NCBI GenBank assembly: GCA_024508355.1
Contig: JAMZEJ010000004.1
Span: forward strand, 248,001-312,000
Origin: Rhizosaccharibacter radicis
GTDB lineage: Bacteria > Pseudomonadota > Alphaproteobacteria > Acetobacterales > Acetobacteraceae
DNA length: 64,000 nucleotides
Direction of reading: 5' to 3'
Of the stretch, positions 8,217 to 17,276 are shown in pieces. Made by a program: the position numbers and the translations under genes. The notes beneath the pieces were generated by a model that had not been told where the DNA came from, ran no database searches, and was given only the letters and a program-made list of their open reading frames with translations. How positions within the stretch are numbered: the first letter of the stretch is position 1; each line of letters begins with the position of its first letter.

Positions 8217-9646
8217 CAGCTGGTCTCCTTCGCCTGTTCGCTTGGCGCCCGTTCCTGAACCGCCCGCTTCTGCGCGCGCAGCCTTGCCCGCAGCCGGGGT
8301 GCGGCGCCCGGCTTTTCCGTTTGCCGCGCCCGCCCGAACGCCACCGCGTCGGCCGACACGTCCATCGTGATCACGCTGCCGGCGGCGGTCACGGCCCCGG
8401 CACCGACGGAGACCGGCGCCACCAGGATCGAATTGGACCCCACGAACACGTCCGGGCCGATCGTCGTCCGGTGCTTGGCGACGCCGTCATAGTTGCAGGA
8501 GATGGTGCCGGCACCGATATTGGTGCGCGCCCCGATCTCCGCGTCGCCGAGATAGGTCAGGTGCCCGACCTTGGCGTCCTGGCCGAGATGCGCGGCCTTG
8601 AGCTCCACGAAATTGCCCACGTGCGCGCCCGCCTCGACCCGGGTGCCGGGCCTGATCCGCGCATAAGGGCCGATGGAGGCTCCCGGTCCGACATGGGCGC
8701 CTTCCAGATGCGAGAAGGCCTTGATCTCGGCGCCCCCCTCCACCGACACGCCGGGGCCGAACACGACGTGGGGATGCACCACCACGTCGGGGGCCAGCCG
8801 GGTGTCGGCGGACAGGAACACCGTGTCCGGGGCGATCAGGGTCGCGCCGTTATCCAGCGCCTGGCGCCGCAACCTGGCCTGCACCACCGCTTCCGCGTCG
8901 GCGAGCTCGGCGCGGGAGTTGACCCCGCGCAGCTCGGACTCCGGCGCCTCCACGTGGCGCACGACCGCCCCATCGCGGTGCGCCAGGGCCACCACGTCGG
9001 TGAGGTAGAACTCGCGCTTGTTGTTGTCGTCGCGCACCTGCGAGAGCCAGGTCCGGAAGCGGTTGGCCGGCGCGCACAGCACGCCCGCGTTGCACAGGCC
9101 GATGGCGCGCTCGTCGGCCGTGGCATCGGCCCACTCGACGATGCGCTCCACCGTGCCGTCGCCCGACAGCACGACACGGCCATAGCGCGCGGGGTCGGCT
9201 GGCCGCATCGCCAGCAGCACCAGCTCGGCATCCCCTGCCCGGCGGCGATCGCGCAACCGGCTCAGCGTATCCGGCGAGATCAGCGGGTTGTCGGCATACA
9301 GCACCGCGACGTCGCCCTCGCCGAACAGTTCTTCCGCCTGCCGGGCGGCGTGGGCGGTGCCGAGCCGGTCGGCCTGCACCACCACCGGGTGCGGCGCCGC
9401 CACCGCGGCCAGGGCGTCCATGCCGGGCCCGACCACCACGACGATGCGGTCGAACACCTCCCGGCAGCTCTCGATCAGGTGGCCCAGCATCGGCCGCCCG
9501 GCCAGGGGATGCAGCGCCTTGGGCAGCGCCGAGCGCATCCGGGTTCCAAGCCCGGCGGCGAGCAGCACGGCGGTGATGGGGCGACCGCCGGCGGGGCGGC
9601 CGGACGCCGGGAGATGGGTCGGACGGGGGGCGGTCGGGTCGGGCAT
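8216..9646 (-). CDS. glmU: Bifunctional N-acetylglucosamine-1-phosphate uridyltransferase / glucosamine-1-phosphate acetyltransferase
   Basis: The 476-residue protein has an N-terminal nucleotidyltransferase domain (AVLLAAGLGTRMRSALPKALH, about 27-47) and a C-terminal left-handed beta-helix acetyltransferase domain with hexapeptide repeats. NYDGVAKHRTTIG is the conserved GlmU acetyltransferase motif. It converts GlcN-1-P to UDP-GlcNAc in the cytoplasm. It is about 20 residues longer than E. coli GlmU owing to a Pro/Arg-rich N-terminus, so the true start could be slightly internal, though no better start is visible. It is upstream of and overlaps glmS, and is divergent from gph with 89 bases between. 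Confidence 0.97.
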   Translation of the reverse strand: MPDPTAPRPTHLPASGRPAGGRPITAVLLAAGLGTRMRSALPKALHPLAGRPMLGHLIESCREVFDRIVVVVGPGMDALAAVAAPHPVVVQADRLGTAHAARQAEELFGEGDVAVLYADNPLISPDTLSRLRDRRRAGDAELVLLAMRPADPARYGRVVLSGDGTVERIVEWADATADERAIGLCNAGVLCAPANRFRTWLSQVRDDNNKREFYLTDVVALAHRDGAVVRHVEAPESELRGVNSRAELADAEAVVQARLRRQALDNGATLIAPDTVFLSADTRLAPDVVVHPHVVFGPGVSVEGGAEIKAFSHLEGAHVGPGASIGPYARIRPGTRVEAGAHVGNFVELKAAHLGQDAKVGHLTYLGDAEIGARTNIGAGTISCNYDGVAKHRTTIGPDVFVGSNSILVAPVSVGAGAVTAAGSVITMDVSADAVAFGRARQTEKPGAAPRLRARLRAQKRAVQERAPSEQAKETS

Positions 9647-9735
9647 CCTGATGCTGGCGGTAGCGGGCGCGGCGGAGGCCTGTCAAACCAGGGACGGCGA
9701 TCCCGCCCATCACTCTCGGTTACGGATTACTGCGC

Positions 9736-10473
9736 ATGCCCGCCAGCGCCCCTCTCGCAGCCCCGACAGCGTCCGGCGAGACCGCTCCCGCCGCCGGAAA
9801 ACCGCTGCTGGTGTTCGACCTGGATGGTACCCTGGTGGACACGCTGAACGACATCACGGCGGCCGCGAACCGTCTGCTGACGAGCCAGAAGCTTGCCCCG
9901 ATCACGGCCGCCGAGGTCAGGCCGATGATCGGCGACGGGGTGGCGGTGCTGGTGCAGCGCCTTCTGGCGTCACGGCAACAACCGCCGGACGCGGCGCTGG
10001 AGCGGGCCTACGCGGCGGACTACGCGGCGCACGCGGCCGGAACGTCGGCCCTGTTCGACGGCATGCCGGAGCTGCTGGAACGCCTGCGGAACGATGGCTG
10101 GCAGCTCGCCGTATGCACCAACAAGCCGGCGGCGGCCACCCAGCGGCTGCTGGAAGCCCTGGGGATCTCCTCCCTGTTCGGCGACGCGGTGGGTGGGGGC
10201 GACAGCTTTCCCGTCCGCAAGCCCGACCCGGTGCATCTGCTGGGAACCGTGTCGCTGGCGGGGGGCTCTCCGGGGCGGGCTGTGATGCTGGGCGACCACC
10301 GCAACGACGTCGACGCGGCGCACGGTGCCGGCATGCCCTGCATCTTCGCCGGCTGGGGCTTCGGCTCGGAGGAGATGGCGGCGGGGGCCGACGCCGTGGC
10401 GGCTCATCCGCGCGACGTTCCGGATCTGGCCCGCGCGCTTCTGGGCACCCCGCGGCCGCTGCCGACGCCCTGA
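9736..10473 (+). CDS. gph: Phosphoglycolate phosphatase (HAD family)
   Basis: The 245-residue HAD hydrolase has motif I DLDGTLVDT (about 29-37), motif II in AVCTNKPAA, and motifs III/IV in VRKPDP and MLGDHRNDV. The small helical cap with ITAAANRLL places it with Gph, which removes 2-phosphoglycolate formed by oxidative DNA repair or RuBisCO oxygenation. About 24 residues of Ala/Pro-rich sequence precede motif I, somewhat longer than usual. It diverges from glmU. Other HAD sugar phosphatases look similar, so the exact substrate is inferred. Confidence 0.85.
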   Translation: MPASAPLAAPTASGETAPAAGKPLLVFDLDGTLVDTLNDITAAANRLLTSQKLAPITAAEVRPMIGDGVAVLVQRLLASRQQPPDAALERAYAADYAAHAAGTSALFDGMPELLERLRNDGWQLAVCTNKPAAATQRLLEALGISSLFGDAVGGGDSFPVRKPDPVHLLGTVSLAGGSPGRAVMLGDHRNDVDAAHGAGMPCIFAGWGFGSEEMAAGADAVAAHPRDVPDLARALLGTPRPLPTP

Positions 10474-10650
10474 GGCCGCCCCCACCATCGGCATTCAGGG
10501 AGGCCGGACTTCCGCGGCCGGTGGCGGCTTTGACGGACCGGGCCGACTGCCGGCGTGGCTAGCGGGACGCCCGGGCTTCCATTACACAGCGTTCATCGGG
10601 GCGGCAGGATCATCCCGAGCGACGGGACCGGAGCGCTGGGGGTTGCCGCC

Positions 10651-12213
10651 TTGGACGTGAAGATGCTGGTGGCGCTGGCGGGCGTCGTGATCGCCGCCAT
10701 GTCGACGGAACTCAACGACGCGGTATCCGGCATCATCCTGAACGACATTCTGGGCGGTCTGGGCATCAGCCATGACCCCGGGACCTGGGTCGAGAGCCTC
10801 TACATCACGGGCGAGGTGGTGGGCATGTCGTGCTCGCCCTGGTTCGCCATCACCTTCGGGCTGCGTCGCTGGACCCTGTTCGTGATCTGTTTCGCCTGCG
10901 TCACGACGCTGCTGATCCCGACCACGGCGAACCTGACGCTGCTCTACGTGCTGCGCGTGCTGCAGGGTTTGTCTGGCGGCCTGACCATTCCGCTGCTGAT
11001 GACCACGGCGCTGCGGGCGCTGCCGCCGCCGATCCGGCTCTACGGCCTGGCCGCCTACGCGCTCACCGCGACGTTCTTTCCCAACCTGTCGACCTTGATG
11101 GCGGCGTTGTGGACCGAGGCAGGCGACGGGCCGCTCGGCTGGCAGTTCTCGTTCTACGAGGCGTTGCCGCTCGCCACGATCGCCGCGTTGCTCGTGTGGT
11201 ACGGCATGGTGGTGGACCCGCCGCAGCTGCAACGGTTCCGCAAGTTCGACTGGCGCGGCCTGCTGCTGGTGATGATCGGGCTCGGCTCGCTCACCACCGT
11301 GCTGCAACAGGGCGATCGCTATGACTGGTTCAAATCCACCACCATCTGCCTGCTGACGCTTTCGGCGGCCGTGGCCATCCCGCTGCTGCTGATCAACGAA
11401 TGGTTCCACGAGCTTCCGTTGCTCAAGCTGCAGATGCTGGGCCGCCGCAACCTCGCCTATGGGCTGATCGGGCTGTTCACCTTCCTGATCGTCACCTCAT
11501 CCTCGTCCTCGATCCCCATCTCCTATCTGGAGCAGGTCCAGGACTTCCGCCCGCTACAGGCGTACGGGCTCACCACGCTGGTCGCCTGCATGCAGCTCGT
11601 GCTGCTGCCGGCGATGGCGCTCCTGCTGAACATCAAGTCGGTCGATCCCCGGGTGGTGAGCTTCCTGGGCCTCGCCTGCGTGCTCACGGCCTGCATCGGC
11701 AACACCTTCCTCACCGATGTCTGGAAGAACGGCGAGTTCTGGTTGTGGCAGGTCTTCCAGGGCTTCGGCGAGGCGATGATCGTGATGCCGCTGCTGCTGA
11801 TGGCCACCAACACTGTGAAGAAGCCCGAGGAGGGTCCCTTCGCGTCCTCGCTGGTCAACACCCCCCGCGCGCTCGGCGAAGCCACCAGCACCTGGCTGCT
11901 CCAGCTCATCACCCGCTGGCGCGGCGATCTGCATTCGTCGCGCCTCACGGACCAGGCCGGCCAGGAGCGCTACCGTGCCGTCCAGGGCCATGGTGTCCTG
12001 CCCAACGATCCGCCGCCGCTGCTTCCCAACGGCCAGCCGCGCACGCCGGACAGCATGATCCAGTTCATCGAGACCATCCGGCACGAAACCACGGTGCTGA
12101 CGCTGAGCGACGCCTTCGCCCTCATGGGCGCGATCACCGTGGGCCTGATGGTCGTGCTGATCGTGCTCACGGAGCGCACCTATCCTCCCCGCATCGTTTT
12201 CGCGAAGAAGTAG
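10651..12213 (+). CDS. MFS drug efflux permease, DHA2/EmrB-like
   Basis: A hydrophobic protein of about 520 residues with the many membrane segments expected of a 14-helix DHA2 transporter (LVALAGVVIAAMSTELND, YVLRVLQGLSGG and others). It would export drugs across the inner membrane by proton antiport. The start is uncertain: the frame is open from GTG 10555, but the first 32 residues from there look non-coding. TTG 10651 (GGGGG about 7 bases upstream), GTG 10657 or ATG 10663 place the first membrane helix at the N-terminus. The next two genes encode the adaptor and outer-membrane channel, 7 bases and then a 4-base overlap apart, so the three form one tripartite pump operon. Confidence 0.85.
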   Translation: MDVKMLVALAGVVIAAMSTELNDAVSGIILNDILGGLGISHDPGTWVESLYITGEVVGMSCSPWFAITFGLRRWTLFVICFACVTTLLIPTTANLTLLYVLRVLQGLSGGLTIPLLMTTALRALPPPIRLYGLAAYALTATFFPNLSTLMAALWTEAGDGPLGWQFSFYEALPLATIAALLVWYGMVVDPPQLQRFRKFDWRGLLLVMIGLGSLTTVLQQGDRYDWFKSTTICLLTLSAAVAIPLLLINEWFHELPLLKLQMLGRRNLAYGLIGLFTFLIVTSSSSSIPISYLEQVQDFRPLQAYGLTTLVACMQLVLLPAMALLLNIKSVDPRVVSFLGLACVLTACIGNTFLTDVWKNGEFWLWQVFQGFGEAMIVMPLLLMATNTVKKPEEGPFASSLVNTPRALGEATSTWLLQLITRWRGDLHSSRLTDQAGQERYRAVQGHGVLPNDPPPLLPNGQPRTPDSMIQFIETIRHETTVLTLSDAFALMGAITVGLMVVLIVLTERTYPPRIVFAKK

Positions 12214-12220
12214 AACCGCC

Positions 12221-13462
12221 ATGGCCGACGACGACAGCGCGAAGAACGACCAGGACGGCGAGAAGCAGAGCGAGCACGGCCAGGACAAGGGTGGCCCGAA
12301 CAAGGGTGGTGAGTCGGGCCAGAAGCAGCCGGACGACCAGAAGCAGGACAGCAAGAAGCCCGAAGACCCACGCGACAAGCCCAAGCCGCGCTGGCCCTGG
12401 GTCGTCGGCGCGCTGGTGGTGCTCGTGTTCGTGGGCGTGGTGCTGGCGATCGTGCTGATCCCGAACCCGAAGGTCTGGACCGACGACGCGTACGTGCAGG
12501 TGCACTACGCGTCCATCGCGCCGCGGATCTCCGGCCAGGTGTCGGCGGTGGGCGTGGACGACAACGACAGCGTCGGGGCTTCGCAGGAACTGGTGCAGCT
12601 CGACGACCGCGACCAGCGCACCTCCGTCCGGCAGGCCGAGGCGCAGCTCGCCCGCGACAAGGCCCAGCTGGCGGACTCGCTCGCCAACGTCGACCGCCAG
12701 CCATCCATCATCCGCGAGCAGGACAGCAACATCGCCCAGATCGAGGCGCAGCTCACGCTCAGCATCGCCAACCAGAAGCGCTATCGCAACCTCGCCGCGA
12801 CCGGCGCCGGCACCGACCAGAACCGCCAGCAGGCCGATGCGACGCTGGAGCAGCAGCTGGCGCAGCTGGCCGGGGCCAAGGCGTCCGCGGCCGCCTCGCG
12901 TCATCAGCTCGACGTGCTCAAGGCACAGAGCGACGCGGCACGCGCGGTGATCGCCGCCGACGAGGCCAGCCTCGACCAGGCGCGCCTCAACCTCAGCTAC
13001 ACCCGCATCCTGGCGCCGGTGAACGGCATGATCACCCAGCGCAGCGTGCAGATCGGCGATTATGTCGGGCCCGGCACGGTGCTGATGAGCCTGGTGCCGC
13101 TGGAAGCGGTCTACATCGTCGCCAACTACCGCGAGCTGGCGCTCAAGCACGTGCTGCCCGGCCAGCACGTCCGGATCCACGTCGATGCCTACGACATCTG
13201 GCTCGACGGTATCGTGCAGGGTGTGCCGCCCTCATCCGGCGCGATCTACTCGCCGGTACCCCCGAACAACGCCACCGGCAACTTCACCAAGATCGTGCAG
13301 CGGCTGCCGGTGAAGATCCTCGTGACACCCGGCCAGCCCCTCGCCAAGCTGCTGCGCGCCGGCTTCTCGGTGGAAACCACCATCGATACGGGGCTGGTCG
13401 ACGTGGCGGCGCGTCAGGCGAACACCGACCGCCGGATCACCAACGACGTGCCGGCACGATGA
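12221..13462 (+). CDS. HlyD/EmrA-family membrane fusion protein with long charged cytoplasmic tail
   Basis: The 413-residue adaptor has one N-terminal membrane anchor (about residues 61-83), a lipoyl/barrel-sandwich half (TDDAYVQVHYASIAPRISGQ), an alpha-hairpin (about 120-250), and the second half with TRILAPVNGMITQRSVQIGD. It links the upstream MFS permease to the NodT-like channel downstream, whose ATG overlaps its stop (ATGA). The first 58 residues are unusual: almost only D, K, Q, E, G, N, S and P before the anchor, predicted cytoplasmic and disordered. EmrA homologues usually have a 10-25 residue tail. No frameshift is evident, since the start is 7 bases after the MFS stop. Confidence 0.9.
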   Translation: MADDDSAKNDQDGEKQSEHGQDKGGPNKGGESGQKQPDDQKQDSKKPEDPRDKPKPRWPWVVGALVVLVFVGVVLAIVLIPNPKVWTDDAYVQVHYASIAPRISGQVSAVGVDDNDSVGASQELVQLDDRDQRTSVRQAEAQLARDKAQLADSLANVDRQPSIIREQDSNIAQIEAQLTLSIANQKRYRNLAATGAGTDQNRQQADATLEQQLAQLAGAKASAAASRHQLDVLKAQSDAARAVIAADEASLDQARLNLSYTRILAPVNGMITQRSVQIGDYVGPGTVLMSLVPLEAVYIVANYRELALKHVLPGQHVRIHVDAYDIWLDGIVQGVPPSSGAIYSPVPPNNATGNFTKIVQRLPVKILVTPGQPLAKLLRAGFSVETTIDTGLVDVAARQANTDRRITNDVPAR

Positions 13463-14937
13463 CCATGACGCGCCTGGTGCCGCAGCGGCGTGGCCTCGCG
13501 TTGCTGTCGGCGGTTCTGCTGTCGGCGTGCACGGTCGGCCCGGACTTCCATCGTCCGGTCACGGTGGCCCCCGAGCGCTGGGGAGATGAAGCGGCCGACA
13601 TTCGCAGCACCACCTATGCCGGCGCCGTCGACAGCCGCTGGTGGGACAGCTTCCACGATCCGGAGCTGAGCCGGCTGGTGGACCGTCTCGGCAAGCAGAA
13701 TCTCGACCTCCAGGCTGCCGCCGAGCGGGTGATCCAGGGTCGGTCGCAGATCGCGGTGGCGATCTCGCAAGGGCTGCCGCACATCGACTACGAGGGTCAG
13801 TACACCCGCACGCGGCAGAGCCCGAAAGGCTTCATCTCGCTCGTCACGCCGGCGCCTGGCGCTCCTTACGAGTACGATCTGTTCCGCAACGCCCTGACCG
13901 CGTCCTGGGAACTCGACCTGTTCGGCCGGGTGCGCCGCAGCGTGGAGGCGGCGCGGGCCGGAACGGAAGCGGCCATCGAGGCGCGTCACCAGATCGCATT
14001 GGTGGCGATCTCCGACCTCGCCCAGTCCTATCTGCAGCTTCGCGGCGCCCAGGCGCTCGAGGCCATCGCGCGCGACAATCTCGGCCTCGCTCACCGCAAC
14101 CTCGAGCTGGTGCGCACGCAGTTCGCCAACGGGGTCAGCACGACGCTCGACGTCGCGAATGCCCAGGCGCAGGAAGCGCGCATCGCTTCCACCCTGCCCG
14201 GCTACAAGACCGCCGAGGACGCGCTGATCAACGCGATCGGGCTGGAGCTGGCGCAGCCGCCACGAGCGCTGGAAGCGGAGCTGTCCGTTCCGGCCGCCCT
14301 CCCCCTGGCGCCGCCGCGGGTCCCGGTCGGATTGCCGGCACAGCTGGCCCGGCGGCGCCCCGACATCCGCCAGGCGGAAGCACAGCTGCACGAGGCGACG
14401 GCGGCGACCGGGGTTGCGGTCGCCAGCTTCTATCCGGACGTCACCCTCAACGGGTCGTTCGGTCCGGAAGGGTTGCGGTTCCAGGACGCGTTCAGCCTGC
14501 CTTCGCGGGCCGCCGCCGTCGGCCCGACCATCGACCTGCCGTTGTTCCAGGGCGGCCGCCTCCGGGGCACGCTGCGGCTCCGGAAATCGCAGCAGCGCGA
14601 GGCGGCCATCAGCTACCAGCGCACGGTGCTCGCCGCCTGGAACGACGTGGACAACGCCCTGACCGCCTACGCCCAGGCGCAGAAGCAGCGGGAGGACGCG
14701 GCCGACGTGGTGAAGCAGACCGATACCGCGCTGGACGCCGCGCGACAGCAATATCAGCAGGGCGCGGTGGATTTCCTCAACGTCATCTCCGCCCAGGCCG
14801 CCCTGCTCAGCGCGCAGTCGACCCTGGCCGACGCCGACACCCGGATCACCACCGATCTCGTGGCGCTCTACCGCGCGCTCGGCGGCGGCTGGGAAGGGTT
14901 CGATCAGCCGCAGGAGCGCCCGGTCGCGGCCCGCTGA
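13459..14937 (+). CDS. NodT-family outer-membrane efflux lipoprotein
   Basis: The 492-residue protein has a lipoprotein signal peptide with lipobox LLSAC (Cys about residue 25), the diagnostic CTVGPDFHRP start of mature NodT/OprM proteins, and two repeated OEP domains (PF02321) with coiled-coil segments such as ELDLFGRVRRSVEAARAG. It forms the outer-membrane exit duct for the MFS-HlyD pair encoded just upstream, with which it overlaps by four bases. The complete three-component set in one operon suggests export of one class of toxic compound; the substrate cannot be inferred. Confidence 0.92.
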   Translation: MTMTRLVPQRRGLALLSAVLLSACTVGPDFHRPVTVAPERWGDEAADIRSTTYAGAVDSRWWDSFHDPELSRLVDRLGKQNLDLQAAAERVIQGRSQIAVAISQGLPHIDYEGQYTRTRQSPKGFISLVTPAPGAPYEYDLFRNALTASWELDLFGRVRRSVEAARAGTEAAIEARHQIALVAISDLAQSYLQLRGAQALEAIARDNLGLAHRNLELVRTQFANGVSTTLDVANAQAQEARIASTLPGYKTAEDALINAIGLELAQPPRALEAELSVPAALPLAPPRVPVGLPAQLARRRPDIRQAEAQLHEATAATGVAVASFYPDVTLNGSFGPEGLRFQDAFSLPSRAAAVGPTIDLPLFQGGRLRGTLRLRKSQQREAAISYQRTVLAAWNDVDNALTAYAQAQKQREDAADVVKQTDTALDAARQQYQQGAVDFLNVISAQAALLSAQSTLADADTRITTDLVALYRALGGGWEGFDQPQERPVAAR

Positions 14938-15018
14938 GCGGCAACAATCTCGAGTGGGGGCGCGGCTGCCGCGGGACGTCGTTCCCCTCGCCGCGCCGCC
15001 GCATGCCGGGGGGCGCCG

Positions 15019-15885
15019 TCAGCTTCCCGTCGAAACGCCGGTCAGCAGCACGGTGATCTCGCCGAGCTTGGGGTGTTCGAACACCACACGCACCGGCAGT
15101 GCGGGCGCGCCCGGCAGCACCGGCTCGAACCAGGCCGAGCCGGTCTGCGGCCTGTGCATCTTCTCCTCGTCCTCGTTGTGGAGGAAGCCGCCGATCTGGG
15201 TGCCGACGAAGTCGCAGCGAAGGCCGCTGCCGCCATAGGGCGAGCGGTGATCCACCGGCACCGGCTGCTCGCCGACCGTGCGCACCGAAAGCGTGCTGAG
15301 CCGCAGCCCGTCGAACAGCTTCGCATGCCCGTCGCAGCGGTGGCTGGTTGCGATCTCGTGGATCAGCATCACCATGCCGCTGAGGCTGTCGACGCCCCCC
15401 CGCGCCTGTTCCGGGGTCACTGGATCGCGCCGCGTGTCGGGCGGCGTCAGCTCGTCCACATGCGGTTGGCCGTCCTTGAAGGACAGCTTCACGCTCCGCT
15501 GCGCGCCGCGGCTCCAGCCACCGGACGAGAAGCTGAGGGGGATCACGTCGTCGCCGCTGAAACGACCGACCGCGTCGCTGGTGATGTTGGATCGGGAAAA
15601 CAGGCTCAGCATGCCCGCCGTGTGGTTGGACAGCTGGGCCGAGTAGCCGCCATCGGCGAGGCGCAGGTCGGCCACGATGCTCATGGCGTGGAAGCCATGG
15701 CTGTAGGCTTCCAGCGTCAGCCGGATCGCTTGGCCCGGCGCGTACGGTGCCGCGCCGGCGGCTGCCGGGGCCGCATCCTGGGCCCGGGCACCGGCCAGGG
15801 GCGGCGACAGGGCCGCCAGCAGAAACAAACCGAGCAGGGAGGTCCGCCACCCGGGGCGGTTCGGGCGTTCGATCGCGTGCGGCAT
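15019..15885 (-). CDS. Periplasmic DUF3108-type protein
   Basis: The 288-residue protein starts at ATG 15885. A basic n-region and hydrophobic stretch (residues about 14-34, ending in AQDA) form a Sec signal peptide. The mature part (SIVADLRLADGGYSAQLSNHT...; LPVRVVFEHPKLGEITVLL) resembles DUF3108 proteins, which are exported beta-rich proteins of unknown role in Proteobacteria. It is downstream of the serine hydrolase on the same strand after 178 bases, and convergent with the efflux operon. The function is unknown; the DUF assignment is by recognition of the pattern. Confidence 0.65.
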   Translation of the reverse strand: MPHAIERPNRPGWRTSLLGLFLLAALSPPLAGARAQDAAPAAAGAAPYAPGQAIRLTLEAYSHGFHAMSIVADLRLADGGYSAQLSNHTAGMLSLFSRSNITSDAVGRFSGDDVIPLSFSSGGWSRGAQRSVKLSFKDGQPHVDELTPPDTRRDPVTPEQARGGVDSLSGMVMLIHEIATSHRCDGHAKLFDGLRLSTLSVRTVGEQPVPVDHRSPYGGSGLRCDFVGTQIGGFLHNEDEEKMHRPQTGSAWFEPVLPGAPALPVRVVFEHPKLGEITVLLTGVSTGS

Positions 15886-16063
15886 GCGGCGATGGTGGCA
15901 AGCGCGACCGAACGACGCAACCGGGCGCGACCTCCGGGCGGACAGGCCGTTGTTGGCCGGAACCGGACAACGATCCGCGAGGGCGCAGGCGGTGCGAGCC
16001 ATCACGGATGGCCGCGCAAGGCCGCCAGGAGGTTCGATCCACCGGCCCTCTTCCGGCACCGGA

Positions 16064-17104
16064 TCAGCCGAAGATGGCCTGTCCGACCGCGCGGCGGAGG
16101 GCCGCGATGCCGGTGTCGCGATGGCGGGACGGATGCACGCGGTTGGTGAGCAGGGTCCAGGCCAGCCCGGCGCGGAAATCGATCCACAACCCGGTGCCCG
16201 TGAAGCCGACATGGCCGATCGTGCCCTCCGAACATCGCGCACCGCCGGACCAGCCCGGATGGGCGCGCTCCCATCCGACGGTCCGGGTGGCGCCCACCGG
16301 TCTGCGGATGGTGCGCAGCCCTTCCGGCGACAGCGCCGACCCGTCCAGGAGGGCCAGCGCCTCGTCCAGCACGGCATCTACCGTGCCGAACAGCCCGGCA
16401 TGCCCGGCGGCACCGCCCAGCGCATGGGCGTTCTCGTCATGCACGACACCGCGCAGCATGCGCTCGCGCCAGAAGCAGAATTCGGTGGCCACGCTGTTTC
16501 CGGGTGCCGGGGTGAAAGTGAAGCCCGGCGGCAGCGGGTGATCCAGCAGCTTGCGCCCGGTGAGGCGCTCGATCGCGATGCCGAGCAGAATGAAATTGAT
16601 GTCGGAATAGACCGGCGCATCGGTCCGCGTCCACGATCGCTGGAGCACGAACGCCCTGAGGGTGAGCGGATCGAGGCCCCTGGTGTAGAGCGGCTCCACC
16701 GCCGGCAGGAAGGTCTGGTGCGACAGCAGGTCCCGCGGGGTGAGGCGGCGCTCGGGGGCGTTCGCGACATCGTATTGCCGCAGATCCCGGATCACGGCGG
16801 CGAGCGGGGCGTCGAGTTCGATGCGCCCCGCTTCCGCCAGGCCGAGAACGGTGGCCGTCGTGAAGAGCGGCTTGGTGAGCGAGGCGAGATCGAACAGATG
16901 CTCGCGCCGCAGCGGCACGGGCTCGGGCAGCAACGCCGCGTGTCCGGCCAGCCGCACCGCCCGGTTGCCCGACGCATCCACCACGCCCAGCGCGGCCCCG
17001 GCGATCTCGCCAGCGTTCAACGCGGTGCCGACCCGCGCGGCGACAAGGGCGAAGGCCCGGTCCGCCAGCGTGTCGGGCTGCTCCTGTCCAGTCCCGATCG
17101 TCAT
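16064..17104 (-). CDS. Beta-lactamase-related serine hydrolase (class C/PBP fold)
   Basis: The 346-residue protein has the three active-site signatures of PF00144: SLTK at 75-78 (nucleophile Ser and Lys), YSD in PVYSDINF, and HVGFTGTG in the KTG position. No signal peptide or membrane anchor is visible, so it may be cytoplasmic, unlike true beta-lactamases and most DD-peptidases. It lies 172 bases downstream of anmK on the same strand. AnmK acts on anhydro-MurNAc from wall turnover, so a role in muropeptide or beta-lactam handling during recycling is a reasonable inference. Esterase activity is the main alternative. Confidence 0.75.
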   Translation of the reverse strand: MTIGTGQEQPDTLADRAFALVAARVGTALNAGEIAGAALGVVDASGNRAVRLAGHAALLPEPVPLRREHLFDLASLTKPLFTTATVLGLAEAGRIELDAPLAAVIRDLRQYDVANAPERRLTPRDLLSHQTFLPAVEPLYTRGLDPLTLRAFVLQRSWTRTDAPVYSDINFILLGIAIERLTGRKLLDHPLPPGFTFTPAPGNSVATEFCFWRERMLRGVVHDENAHALGGAAGHAGLFGTVDAVLDEALALLDGSALSPEGLRTIRRPVGATRTVGWERAHPGWSGGARCSEGTIGHVGFTGTGLWIDFRAGLAWTLLTNRVHPSRHRDTGIAALRRAVGQAIFG

Positions 17105-17276
17105 CCGGCAGAACCGTCAGCGTGGGTAAGGTCAGGCGGCCAGAATGACGGCAACGCCATGGACGTCTCCGAAGGTTCGACGACGCCCGGGTACCGCGCT
17201 CCTCCGTGCTCGCGGCGAAACACTCCAGGCCCCCGCTGCGGGCGACCGGCCAGATCGACGAGCCTTCGACGCATCG

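Noticed and set aside
12167-13180. Long minus-strand open frame opposite the HlyD gene
   Set aside because: Val/His/Asp-rich mirror of the adaptor coding sequence with no domain resemblance.
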